From contig NZ_SNUF01000002.1 in NCBI RefSeq assembly GCF_012027305.1, positions 186,001-250,000 on the forward strand: a DNA stretch of 64,000 bases, given 5' to 3'. The notes beneath the pieces are model-generated. The model was not told where the DNA came from, ran no database searches, and saw only the letters and a program-made list of their open reading frames with translations. How positions within the stretch are numbered: the first letter of the stretch is position 1; each line of letters starts with the position of its first letter. Positions 36,876-45,255 of this stretch are shown one piece after another. Made by a program: the position numbers and the translations under genes. The stretch is from Thermococcus sp. MAR1 (GTDB lineage Archaea > Methanobacteriota_B > Thermococci > Thermococcales > Thermococcaceae).

Positions 36876-37835
36876 ATGGCTAAGAACGTGCTCGAAGTTA
36901 AGGACCTCAAGATGTATTACTTCACCAGCAAGGGTGTCGTCAAGGCCGTCGACAACATCTCGTTCAACCTCAAAAAGGGTGAAGTGCTGGGACTTGCCGG
37001 TGAGAGCGGATGCGGCAAGTCCTCCCTTGGTTTTACCCTTATGGGAATGCCGACTCCTCCGGGCAAGATCGTCAGCGGCAGTGTGAAGATTGACGGAAGG
37101 GAGATAGTCGGCCTCCCGGAGGATGTCCTCAGGAAGGAGATTCGCTGGCAGAAGATATCAATGATATTCCAGGGTGCAATGAACGCCCTCAATCCGGTCT
37201 ACACAGTTGGCTATCAGATGACCGAGCCGCTCATGCTCCACAAGGGAATGAGCAAGGATGATGCCCTTGACAGGGCTCAGAAGTACCTCGAGCTCGTCGG
37301 TCTTGACCCGGAAATAGTTTACCGCTACCCGCACGAGCTCTCAGGTGGTATGAAGCAGCGTGTCATCATTGCAACCGCCCTCCTGCTTGAGCCGGAGGTC
37401 GTTATCGCGGACGAGCCGACAACGGCCCTTGACGTCGTTGTTCAGGCGCAGATCATCAACCTCATGAAGAAGCTAAAGAAGGAGCTCGGCCTCTCGATGA
37501 TATTCATCACCCACGACCTTAGTATACTCGCCGAGATCAGCGACAGGGTCGCGATAATGTACGCGGGTAAGATAGTTGAGATAGGCGACAGCGAGAAGGT
37601 CTACTACGAGCCGGCCCATCCGTACACACAGAAGCTCCTCGCGGCAATACCGAGGCTCCACGAGGACGTTGAGAAGCTGGAGTTCATCCCAGGACAGCCG
37701 CCCAACCTCATCACGCCGCCGAAGGGATGCCGCTTCCACCCGAGGTGCCCCTACGCAATGCAGGTTTGTAAGGAGCAGGAACCCGAGCTGAAGGAAGTTG
37801 ATAAGGACCACTACGCCGCATGCTGGCTGCTGTGA
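36876..37835 (+). CDS. ABC transporter ATPase, OppD/DppD type
   Basis: 319 residues. Walker A GESGCGKS (~residues 42-49), signature LSGGMKQR, Walker B VVIADEPTTALD and the switch His in ITHDLS are all present. The C-terminal extension has four Cys (GCRFHPRCPYAMQVC...C), the set that forms an Fe-S cluster in studied DppD/OppD proteins. It pairs with the OppF-type ATPase that follows after 10 bases. Confidence 0.96.
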   Translation: MAKNVLEVKDLKMYYFTSKGVVKAVDNISFNLKKGEVLGLAGESGCGKSSLGFTLMGMPTPPGKIVSGSVKIDGREIVGLPEDVLRKEIRWQKISMIFQGAMNALNPVYTVGYQMTEPLMLHKGMSKDDALDRAQKYLELVGLDPEIVYRYPHELSGGMKQRVIIATALLLEPEVVIADEPTTALDVVVQAQIINLMKKLKKELGLSMIFITHDLSILAEISDRVAIMYAGKIVEIGDSEKVYYEPAHPYTQKLLAAIPRLHEDVEKLEFIPGQPPNLITPPKGCRFHPRCPYAMQVCKEQEPELKEVDKDHYAACWLL

Positions 37836-37845
37836 GGTGTGAGAA

Positions 37846-38853
37846 ATGGCGGAGCCGATACTTAAAGTTGAGAACCTCAAGAAGTACTTCCCGATCAAGA
37901 GGGGATTCATAGACACGATCAAGGGTGCCCCGCAGAAGAAGGTCCACGCGGTGGACGGCATCAGCTTTGAGATATACAAGCAGCAGGTCTTTGCACTCGT
38001 CGGTGAGAGCGGTTGTGGTAAGTCTACCACAGGGAAGCTGATCGTTAAGCTTCTCGAACCCACTGACGGTAGGATATACCTGGAAGGAAAGGACGTCACG
38101 GACATCAAGACCAAGGAGGAAATCCTTGACTACAGAAGGCACGTGCAGATAATATTCCAGGACCCGTTCAGCTCGATGAACCCGAGGTTCAGGATATTCG
38201 ACATCCTTGAGGAGCCGCTCCTCATACACGGCATAGGTGAAACCAAAGCCGAGCGTGAGGAGCTCATCTACAAGGCCCTTGAAATGGTTAAGATAACCCC
38301 ACCAGAAGACTACGTCGGCAGGTTCCCGCACATGCTCTCCGGCGGTCAGAGGCAGCGTGTCGCTATAGCCAGGGCACTGATACTCAACCCGACCTTCATC
38401 GTCGCCGACGAGCCGGTCTCGATGCTCGACGTTTCAATCCGTGCCGAGATCCTCGAGCTGATGAAGGAGCTCAAGGAGAAGATGGGCGTCACCTACCTCT
38501 ACATCACCCACGACATGTCAACGGCAAGGTACTTCGCCGACTGGATGGCGGTCATGTACCTCGGAAGGATAGTCGAGATGGGGCCGGTCGAGAAGGTCAT
38601 TGACAACCCGCTCCACCCGTACACCAGGGCACTACTTGCGGCCGTTCCAGAGCCGAAGCCTGAGCGCAGGAACATCATCAAGGAACTGCCGATCAGGGGT
38701 GAGGTGCCCAACGCCGTCGACATTCCACCTGGATGCCGCTTCCACCCGAGGTGTATCTACGCCCAGAAGGGACTCTGCGACACCAAGCACCCGCAGCTCG
38801 TCGAGTACGAGCACAACCACTGGGCCGAGTGCCACCTCGTTGGCAAGTACTGA
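37846..38853 (+). CDS. ABC transporter ATPase, OppF/DppF type
   Basis: 335 residues. Walker A GESGCGKST, signature LSGGQRQR, Walker B FIVADEPVSMLD and switch ITHDMS are complete. The C-terminal Cys set (GCRFHPRCIYAQKGLC...C) matches that of the OppD partner. Residues 14-36 hold the OppF-type insertion near IKRGFIDTIKG. It closes the transporter set; a pyrimidine-rich CTTCTTTTCTTTC follows the stop. Confidence 0.96.
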   Translation: MAEPILKVENLKKYFPIKRGFIDTIKGAPQKKVHAVDGISFEIYKQQVFALVGESGCGKSTTGKLIVKLLEPTDGRIYLEGKDVTDIKTKEEILDYRRHVQIIFQDPFSSMNPRFRIFDILEEPLLIHGIGETKAEREELIYKALEMVKITPPEDYVGRFPHMLSGGQRQRVAIARALILNPTFIVADEPVSMLDVSIRAEILELMKELKEKMGVTYLYITHDMSTARYFADWMAVMYLGRIVEMGPVEKVIDNPLHPYTRALLAAVPEPKPERRNIIKELPIRGEVPNAVDIPPGCRFHPRCIYAQKGLCDTKHPQLVEYEHNHWAECHLVGKY

Positions 38854-38884
38854 CCCCCTTCTTTTCTTTCTCTAGGTGATGCCA

Positions 38885-39361
38885 ATGGGAACGCTAAGGG
38901 ATGCTATGGGTTATCCTCTTCTGAGGGTTGGACTGATAATGCTAATCCTCGCCTTGCTCATATCAATCGCGGGTTTCTATCGCGTTGACAAGTCCTACTC
39001 CTCCAGCGGAACCCTTGGTGAGGGCATGCACTACCTGGGCAACGACAAATTCGAGAGTGAGTACCTGTACCACAATAGGACCCTCGTTCTCTATTCCTCC
39101 AACGCGAACCTTTCCCTCCTTCAGGGGACCGAGATGATCAACTACACGCTGGTGAACCGCGAGATAACGCTCCATCCAACGGAGAGACCGGTGATATATG
39201 TTTTTAACGGGAGCGTAAATTATACTTACAGTGCAACTGCCATTGACTACCCCTACGCTGTCTACTCCCTCTTTGCCTTTGTTCTGATGCTGGTAGGGGT
39301 AGTCATGGCGTTCCTGGGGTACTCCCAGTTCCTTAGGGACGTGAAGGAGGGTAAGAAATGA
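38885..39361 (+). CDS. Two-helix membrane protein with an outer loop domain
   Basis: 158 residues. A helix at ~12-33 and another at ~125-148 flank ~90 outer residues with many sequons (NRT, NLS, NYT, NGS). I chose ATG 38885 with AGGTGAT upstream over GTG 38876 and ATG 38879. It lies 31 bases after the OppF-type gene and its stop overlaps the nadE start. No family recognised; a transporter accessory role is only suggested by position. Confidence 0.75.
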   Translation: MGTLRDAMGYPLLRVGLIMLILALLISIAGFYRVDKSYSSSGTLGEGMHYLGNDKFESEYLYHNRTLVLYSSNANLSLLQGTEMINYTLVNREITLHPTERPVIYVFNGSVNYTYSATAIDYPYAVYSLFAFVLMLVGVVMAFLGYSQFLRDVKEGKK

Positions 39362-40119
39362 GGGAGCTTGATTACGGCGCCGCCGTTGAGAGGATAAAAG
39401 AGTTCATCCGTGAGAAGGTCGAAGGAGCCGGCGTTGATGGTGTCGTCGTCGGGATAAGCGGGGGCATAGACAGCGCTACAGTTGCATACCTCGCCGTAAG
39501 GGCACTTGGAAAAGATAAGGTTCTCGGCCTGATAATGCCGTACTATGAGAACAGCGACCTTGAAGATGCCAGGCTCGTTTGCGAGAGCCTGGGGATTGAG
39601 TACAAGGTAGTCAACATAAAGCCCATCGTCGATGAGTTCGAGAGGGCCGTTGGAAGGCTCGACACAAAGAGCAGGGGAAACATCATGGCCAGAACGAGGA
39701 TGGTCCTTCTGTATGCCCACGCCAACGCCATGAACCGTCTCGTCCTCGGAACCAGCAACAGGAGCGAGTTTCTGACGGGATACTTCACGAAATGGGGTGA
39801 CGGTGCCAGTGACTACGCCCCCCTCATAAACCTCTATAAGACAGAAGTATGGGAGATAGCAAAGCTCCTTGGAGTTCCGGAGAGGATAATCACAAAGAAG
39901 CCCTCAGCAGGACTGTGGGGGGGACAGACGGACGAGGACGAGCTCGGGATAAGCTACCGCCTCCTTGATGAGATACTCTGGCGCATGGTTGACCTTGGAA
40001 TGGAGAAGGATGAAATAGCGAGGGAGCTTGGAATAAGCATCGAGAGGGTCGAATACGTCGAGAGACTTGTGAGGGGCAGCGAGCACAAGCGTCGCTTACC
40101 GGTTGGCCCCGTCCTCTGA
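39358..40119 (+). CDS. nadE: NH3-dependent NAD+ synthetase
   Basis: 253 residues without a glutaminase domain, so ammonia is the direct N donor. The PP-loop is SGGIDSA (~residues 36-42); further family motifs are [18 protein letters not shown] and [18 protein letters not shown]. It converts deamido-NAD to NAD+ with ATP. The ATGA overlap with the preceding membrane protein couples their translation. Confidence 0.96.
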   Translation: MRELDYGAAVERIKEFIREKVEGAGVDGVVVGISGGIDSATVAYLAVRALGKDKVLGLIMPYYENSDLEDARLVCESLGIEYKVVNIKPIVDEFERAVGRLDTKSRGNIMARTRMVLLYAHANAMNRLVLGTSNRSEFLTGYFTKWGDGASDYAPLINLYKTEVWEIAKLLGVPERIITKKPSAGLWGGQTDEDELGISYRLLDEILWRMVDLGMEKDEIARELGISIERVEYVERLVRGSEHKRRLPVGPVL

Positions 40120-40128
40120 GGTGAGCCC

Positions 40129-40998
40129 ATGAAACGAGGCTACATTTTCGTTTTTCTAGCCGCCTCCATGTGGGGGACGCTGGGCATATTCGCCAAGTAC
40201 CTCGACGGCTTCGGGATGACACCCTTTACTATGGTGTTCTATCGCGTTTTCTTCGCCGTAGTTCTGCTGGCGGCCTATCTTCGCTTCAGAGGTACCGGAT
40301 TCTCCCTCGAACGCTCCCGCCTTAGGTTCTACGCCCTCTACGGCTTCTTCAGCATCTTTCTCTTCTACACGCTGTACTTCTACACAGTAACGATATCATC
40401 GGTATCCTTCGCCGTTCTGCTCCTCTACACCGCCCCTGTGTATTCAATAATCTTAGGCAGGCTGGCCTTCAACGAGCCCATGGTGAGGGAGAAAATCGCC
40501 GCCCTGGCGATGGTTATGCTTGGCGTTCTCCTCGTGAACTGGGGGGACATGCAGTTCTCCACCAAGGCGCTGATATTTGGACTGCTAACCGGTCTAACCT
40601 ATGCTCTCTACGGCGTTCTTGCGAAGTTTGCTGTTAGGGACGATGAGCCCGAGAAAGCGCTCTTCTACACGCTCCTCTTTGGCATGCTGTACCTCCTGCC
40701 CTTAACGGACTTCTCGGTACCATCGGGCGCAGTTCCGTATCTGTTTGCTCTGGCGTTCTTCCCGACATTCCTGGGGTACATACTCTACAACCACGCCCTA
40801 AAGGAGATTGAGGTGAGCAGGGCCAGCATAGTCGCCACAATTGAACCGGTGGTTGCGATAACCCTGGCGTTCCTGCTCTTCGGTGAGACCCTCACCTTCG
40901 AACAGCTAATCGGGGCTGGTCTTATAATAGGTGGCTCGACGCTGGTGCACCTGAAGGAGAAAGAAAAGCCTGAGGAAGTGCTCGAAGAGATCCACTAG
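40129..40998 (+). CDS. EamA/DMT-family transporter
   Basis: 289 residues with ten hydrophobic helices in two five-helix EamA repeats (to ~140 and ~145-280). The second repeat ends with LFGETLTFEQLIGAGLIIGGSTL, the typical DMT ending. The substrate cannot be read from sequence. It follows nadE by nine bases with a GAGGTGAGCC Shine-Dalgarno, and its stop overlaps the convergent glnA stop by four bases. A distant paralogue lies at 45240-46088. Confidence 0.9.
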   Translation: MKRGYIFVFLAASMWGTLGIFAKYLDGFGMTPFTMVFYRVFFAVVLLAAYLRFRGTGFSLERSRLRFYALYGFFSIFLFYTLYFYTVTISSVSFAVLLLYTAPVYSIILGRLAFNEPMVREKIAALAMVMLGVLLVNWGDMQFSTKALIFGLLTGLTYALYGVLAKFAVRDDEPEKALFYTLLFGMLYLLPLTDFSVPSGAVPYLFALAFFPTFLGYILYNHALKEIEVSRASIVATIEPVVAITLAFLLFGETLTFEQLIGAGLIIGGSTLVHLKEKEKPEEVLEEIH

Positions 40999-42326
40999 AC
41001 GTGGAAGTACCTCTCCAGCTCCCACTCGGTTACCTTCTTTGTTCCCTTCGGGAGACCCTTGGCGCCGAGGTATTCTAGGTATCCCTCCCACTCGCGCTCC
41101 TTGTAGCTCATGAAATTCCTGTACGCCCCTCCCAGGGCTTTCCTGACAACTTTATCTCCCTTCAGCCACTCCAGGGCTTCACCGAGGCTTTCTGGAAGCG
41201 TGTCTATGCCGAGGTCCTCACGCCGGGAGTCGTCCATCTCGTAGACGTTTTCTTCCACGTATGCCTTTGGTTCGATTTTCTTTTTTATACCATCCAGCCC
41301 TGCCATTAGTATCGCGGCAAAGGCCAGATAGGGGTTGGCGCTTGGATCCGGGCAGCGGTACTCTATCCTGGCCCCGTTGCCCCAGAAGGCTGGAACCCTT
41401 ATCAGTGCGCTCCTGTTCCTGTATCCCCAGCTTATGTATACCGGGGCCTCGTAGCCGGGAACGAGGCGCTTGTAGCTGTTCACCGTCGGATTCGTTATCG
41501 CCGTCAGGGCTTTCGCATGGGTGAGCAGGCCACCGAGGAAGTGAAGCGCCGTTTCGCTGAGCCCATCGTCACCGACGAACGCGTTCTTCCCGTCCTCCCA
41601 GAGGCTTATGTGAAGGTGCATTCCGTTGCCGGGAAATCCATAGAGGGGTTTGGGCATGAACGTGGCGTAGAGACCGTGGACTTCGGCAGTAGCCTTCACT
41701 ATGTGCTTGAAGCTGATTATGTTGTCGGCAGTTTTGAGCGCTTCGTCATAGCGGAAGTCTATCTCATGCTGGGCCTTTCCAACCTCATGGTGGAGAACCT
41801 CCGGAACGAGTCCGAAGGCTGACATGTGGAGCGCTATCTCCCTGCGTATGCCCCTGGCTTTGTCGAGAGTAACCAGGTCGAAGTAGCCGCCGCTGTCGGG
41901 TATCTGAAGCTCCCAAGAACCGTTCTTCCTGAAGAGGTAAAACTCGGGTTCTGGCCCGATATACGCCTTGAATCCTGCCTTTTCAAGTTCTTCAAGGGCA
42001 TCCCTTAGGACGCCCCTCGGGTCCGCGGGATAGGGTTTATCTCCCTTGTATATGTATCCGTAGACCCTGGAGACACCTTCCCATGGGGCTTCGGCGTAGG
42101 TTGAGGGGTCCGCTTTGAAAATTAAATCGCTGTCCTCTATCCCCTCGAATCCAGGAATGGAGGAGCCGTCAAAAGATATCCCTTCTTCTATAGCTTCATC
42201 GTATCTCTCTATTGGAACCTCCATGCCCTTCGGAACGCCGTTGATGTCCACGAAGATGAGCTGGAGGAACCTCGGACCCTTTGATTCAAGTCCACCTCTC
42301 ACACCGAACGTGCTCAAATCGTTCAT
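40995..42326 (-). CDS. glnA: Glutamine synthetase, type I
   Basis: 443 residues. Family motifs include DGSSIPGFEGIEDSD, the metal/glutamate site GPEPEFYLF, AQHEIDFRYD, GNGMHLHISLW, VNSYKRLVPGYEAPVYI and the C-terminal RCPDPSANPYLAFAAIL in outline. The adenylylation Tyr segment of the beta class is missing, so it is the alpha type, controlled by feedback and transcription. I chose ATG 42326 with AGGTGAT upstream, not GTG 42335. Two palindromes lie between it and the divergent DUF61 gene. Confidence 0.97.
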   Translation of the reverse strand: MNDLSTFGVRGGLESKGPRFLQLIFVDINGVPKGMEVPIERYDEAIEEGISFDGSSIPGFEGIEDSDLIFKADPSTYAEAPWEGVSRVYGYIYKGDKPYPADPRGVLRDALEELEKAGFKAYIGPEPEFYLFRKNGSWELQIPDSGGYFDLVTLDKARGIRREIALHMSAFGLVPEVLHHEVGKAQHEIDFRYDEALKTADNIISFKHIVKATAEVHGLYATFMPKPLYGFPGNGMHLHISLWEDGKNAFVGDDGLSETALHFLGGLLTHAKALTAITNPTVNSYKRLVPGYEAPVYISWGYRNRSALIRVPAFWGNGARIEYRCPDPSANPYLAFAAILMAGLDGIKKKIEPKAYVEENVYEMDDSRREDLGIDTLPESLGEALEWLKGDKVVRKALGGAYRNFMSYKEREWEGYLEYLGAKGLPKGTKKVTEWELERYFHV

Positions 42327-42414
42327 CTTTATCACCTATTATTGCTTAAATGTTCATTATTAGTGCCATTTTATTGAACGATTAATCCAATAAAAGCCTT
42401 TCCACTGGATTTTT

Positions 42415-42425
42415 GTCATTATGAC
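42415..42425. promoter_or_regulatory. Palindrome 1 in the glnA/DUF61 divergent region
   Basis: GTCAT-T-ATGAC, perfect 5-bp arms. It shares the word TGTCATT with the second palindrome 50 bp away. Confidence 0.45.
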
Positions 42426-42452
42426 GACGGTGCGCCTGAATCCTTCTTTGAT

Positions 42453-42468
42453 TGACAAGAAATTGTCA
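42453..42468. promoter_or_regulatory. Palindrome 2 in the glnA/DUF61 divergent region
   Basis: TGACAA-GAAA-TTGTCA, perfect 6-bp arms with a 4-base centre. It lies ~45-60 bases ahead of the TATA-like element of the DUF61 gene and ~130 bases ahead of glnA. Confidence 0.5.
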
Positions 42469-42546
42469 TTCTATCTGCCCTTCCTGGCAATTTTTAACAA
42501 GTTAATGTTAAGCAAAGGTTTATTGGATTCGCGAGTAGGCACGAAC

Positions 42547-42954
42547 ATGCCGAGGGCAGAGGACATACTAAACAGGGAGATAGCCAGGGTGAACCTCCAC
42601 CTTCCCGCCAGCAGGCCCACACTGGAGGAGTTGCTCAACGAGGATGAACCCCGGGTCAGACTGAGGGATGGGAGCTATCACTACTTCAAACGCTCCGAGC
42701 TGGAGTACCTTCTCTCCCTCCTCGATAAGGGTGAGGAGGAGCGTCTCAGGATACCCATAGTGCTGGAGATAAGCACCCTCTACAGGGGGTATTTTAGGGT
42801 TAGGGGACGAGTGGAGGTTAAGGTCATGGACAAAATCCTCGGTACCTACGATATCCTGGAGGAGAAGGCGGAGGAGCTGTATCCTAGGTACCTCCTTCCG
42901 AAAATCAGAAAAGCCCTCCCGACGACAACGACCTACGCCTTCGTAACGGAGTGA
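42547..42954 (+). CDS. DUF61 family protein
   Basis: 135 residues starting MPRAEDILNREIARVN, a typical DUF61 opening; this archaeal family has no known function. The centre has the pattern VRLRDGSYHYFKRSELEYLL. A longer open frame starts at 42421, but those extra 42 residues are not family-like and would cover the palindromes. A TATA-like GGTTTATTGG (42518-42527) lies ~20-29 bases before ATG 42547 and there is no Shine-Dalgarno, so the mRNA is probably leaderless. Confidence 0.82.
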   Translation: MPRAEDILNREIARVNLHLPASRPTLEELLNEDEPRVRLRDGSYHYFKRSELEYLLSLLDKGEEERLRIPIVLEISTLYRGYFRVRGRVEVKVMDKILGTYDILEEKAEELYPRYLLPKIRKALPTTTTYAFVTE

Positions 42955-42959
42955 TGGGT

Positions 42960-43235
42960 ATGGACGAAGACCTGAGGGTGTTGAGGGACTACTTGGCCTT
43001 CACGGTTCCCCACGTCACGGTGCTCGCAGGAGCACTTCTGGGGGTTCTCCTGATACTGGGGATTAGCGTTAACACCGCCTTGGGGATATTCGCGATATTC
43101 TACGGCTTTATGCTCTTCGTGCTCGGTCTCGTCATAGGGTCCCACTTCTCCAGGCTCCTCTGGTACAGGCTCATGATGGCCGCCTTTGCAGGTTTGATGG
43201 TTGTGGGTGCCCTTATTCTGCTCTATGGAGAGTAG
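42960..43235 (+). CDS. Small membrane protein of unknown function
   Basis: 91 residues with three hydrophobic segments (about 13-33, 35-57, 66-88). I use ATG 42960, eight bases after GGAG; ATG 42954 overlapping the DUF61 stop is also possible. It is co-transcribed with the DUF61 gene. No family recognised. Confidence 0.7.
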   Translation: MDEDLRVLRDYLAFTVPHVTVLAGALLGVLLILGISVNTALGIFAIFYGFMLFVLGLVIGSHFSRLLWYRLMMAAFAGLMVVGALILLYGE

Positions 43236-43277
43236 CCTTTATATGGGTGAAAACACAACTATTGGTGGTGGGAACGC

Positions 43278-44891
43278 ATGAGAAAGACAGCGGTTGCGTT
43301 TGTCCTCTTGATGCTAGTCATGGCGCTTCTCCCCCGGTCCTCGGCTCAGTTCGTCAGTTTCACAACGAACGATGAGATAACCCTGCTGCGCGGCGACTAC
43401 AGCAGCGGGACGATAATGCTGACAAACGCCGGCGGCTTCAGCTTCAAGGTGGTCAGCTACCAGAAATTTTGGGTCGAGGACGCGGACGGAAACAAGATTC
43501 CGGGCTTCAATCTAACTATCAAGCCAACGATATTCACCGACTGGACATCTCAGAAGACGTACTCCGTGTCGTACAACATATCCTGCGTCTCCAACGTCTC
43601 CGGCGGAACTTACACCCTCTATCTGCGTTTTTTGGCGTACACCGCCGACAACTCGATGTACATAGTTCACGCCACGGTTCCACTCCGCATAATCGAGAGC
43701 GCCCTGAACTTTGGGGTTGCCGACGCTTACGTGAAGGAAAGACCCGGTTCATCCTACGCCCTCAACGGCGAAACCGTAGTGGTGTTCTCCCACGTAGACA
43801 ACATCGGCCACTCGGACGTCACTGTTGAGGCCTCCGTTTCCCTGTCCTCGAACGGCAAGGTCTACTTCTCCGAGAACAGAACGCTGACTATGAAGCCCGG
43901 GGACAATCTGATACGTTTTGAGGTTCCCGTTGGCTATGACCTCCCGGAGGGAACGTACAGGCTGGAGTACCGCATTGGATACGACGGCGGAAGCTACAGG
44001 TACTCCCGCGAAATCCCGGTTCGCTTCGGAGTTAAACTCGTTGGTCTCTCCCTCCAGTCGGACGTCGTGAAGCTCGGTGAGAGCAACAGGGCCTACATAA
44101 CCCTCCTGTCGGAGAGAAACATCAATCTCAACATGACCGTGGAGACGTACAGGGGGGAGGTTGTGGTATCTAACTCCACAGTTTCAGTTGCCGTAAGGGG
44201 CGGCACGAACGTTATCGAAGTGAATCTTCCAACCAACGTATCTGGAAACCTGAGCTCGGTCATAAATCTGGTTTTCAACGGGAGGATCATCGGTAGCGGT
44301 AAGGTCTCCTACAAGGTGCAGGCTCCCCCGCTCATCACCAACGTGACCTACGAGAGGGTCTCTGACGAGGATGTTCTGTTTAAAATCATGATAGAGAACC
44401 CCAACTACGAGGAGATTCAGGGCGAATTTGGATACAGAATCGTCGCCGATGGCAACGTCCTCTACAAGGATTCGCTCCAGAGCGTACTCAAACCTGGAAC
44501 CAACGAGGTTTCCCTGAAGTTCGAGTTGCCCGTGGGTAAGGTCGTCGAGTACGAGTTTACCCTGAGTGCGATGGGCGAAACAAGCACGTCAAAGGGAGAA
44601 CTGTATCTGCAGCCTCCCGCGCCCCCAACGACAACCACTACCACCACGACCACCACCGCTTCGAACACTACCACGACAACCTCGTCTGGAGCCTCCGGAA
44701 GCCTGTGGATGGGTCTCGTCATCGTAGCCTTCCTCCTGCTCGTTGCCGGGGCTTTCTACTACTCCCGCGAGGGAGGAAAATCTAAAAAACGCGCCAGGCC
44801 CAAACCGAAAAGGCGCTCGCCTCTCGGAAGGTTCAGGAGGCCCAGGAAGCCGGAGTTCAAGGAGAACAAGGAGCTCCCCAAGAAGAAGTGA
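43278..44891 (+). CDS. Surface-anchored beta-rich protein with Thr-rich stalk
   Basis: 537 residues. A signal peptide (~1-24, ending SSAQF) leads into ~430 residues of beta-rich, Ig-like or CARDB-like repeats of ~95-100 residues, marked by patterns such as MKPGDNLIRFEVPVGYDLPEG and LKPGTNEVSLKFELPVG. Near residue 448 begins a run of Thr (PTTTTTTTTTTASNTTTTT), then a membrane helix and a very basic cytoplasmic tail (RARPKPKRRS). Many N-glycosylation sequons fit an S-layer-associated protein. Function unknown. Confidence 0.82.
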   Translation: MRKTAVAFVLLMLVMALLPRSSAQFVSFTTNDEITLLRGDYSSGTIMLTNAGGFSFKVVSYQKFWVEDADGNKIPGFNLTIKPTIFTDWTSQKTYSVSYNISCVSNVSGGTYTLYLRFLAYTADNSMYIVHATVPLRIIESALNFGVADAYVKERPGSSYALNGETVVVFSHVDNIGHSDVTVEASVSLSSNGKVYFSENRTLTMKPGDNLIRFEVPVGYDLPEGTYRLEYRIGYDGGSYRYSREIPVRFGVKLVGLSLQSDVVKLGESNRAYITLLSERNINLNMTVETYRGEVVVSNSTVSVAVRGGTNVIEVNLPTNVSGNLSSVINLVFNGRIIGSGKVSYKVQAPPLITNVTYERVSDEDVLFKIMIENPNYEEIQGEFGYRIVADGNVLYKDSLQSVLKPGTNEVSLKFELPVGKVVEYEFTLSAMGETSTSKGELYLQPPAPPTTTTTTTTTTASNTTTTTSSGASGSLWMGLVIVAFLLLVAGAFYYSREGGKSKKRARPKPKRRSPLGRFRRPRKPEFKENKELPKKK

Positions 44892-44899
44892 ATACCAAA

Positions 44900-44908
44900 C
44901 TTTTTTAT
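44900..44908 (+). promoter_or_regulatory. TATA box of RNase P RNA
   Basis: CTTTTTTAT, ~24-32 bases before the predicted RNA 5' end, matching archaeal TATA spacing. Confidence 0.6.
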
Positions 44909-44931
44909 CCCTCTTCTCCATACTCCATTCA

Positions 44932-45255
44932 GGCGAGGGGGTCGGGGACTCCCGGGGCACTCCCGAGGAAGTTCCGCCCACCGCACCGGGGCCGCGGTGC
45001 CGCAAGGCACCTCCCGAGAGGGAGGGCAACGGCGCAGAAACGACACGTCCCGGCAGGTATGGGGATGAAAGCGGCGAAGGGGCCGGCGACGGTGCCCGAG
45101 CTAACCCGCAGACGACCTGCCGGGGAGCGGTGAAACGGCCGTCCCGCGGGGTGCAAGGCCGAGGGAGGGGTGATGAGTTCCCGGTGGGAGCCCCGTGGTA
45201 GGCCGCTCAGTCGAATGTCCCCTTGATACAGAAGGCGGGCTACGACCCCCTCGCC
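44932..45255 (+). ncRNA. rnpB: RNase P RNA
   Basis: A ~324-base, very GC-rich stretch between two protein genes. The ends pair as helix P1: GGCGAGGGGGTCG (44932-44944) with CGACCCCCTCGCC (45243-45255). Conserved region I GAGGAAGTTCC is at 44965-44975, and the 3' conserved region ACAGAAGGCGGGCT is at 45228-45241; these two build helix P4. The inner GAAACGACACG and GTGAAACGGCCGTC segments also fit archaeal type A RNA. The RNA is the catalytic part of RNase P, which removes tRNA 5' leaders. The P1 3' strand overlaps the last codons of the convergent transporter gene. Open frames across it are shadows. Confidence 0.95.

Noticed and set aside
42421-42546. N-terminal extension of the DUF61 protein
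   Set aside because: It covers the promoter and palindromes, and the family's conserved part starts at ATG 42547.
44743-45201. Open frames across the GC-rich 44.9-45.2 kb stretch
   Set aside because: The stretch is RNase P RNA by its P1 pairing and conserved regions; the frames are by-products of high GC.
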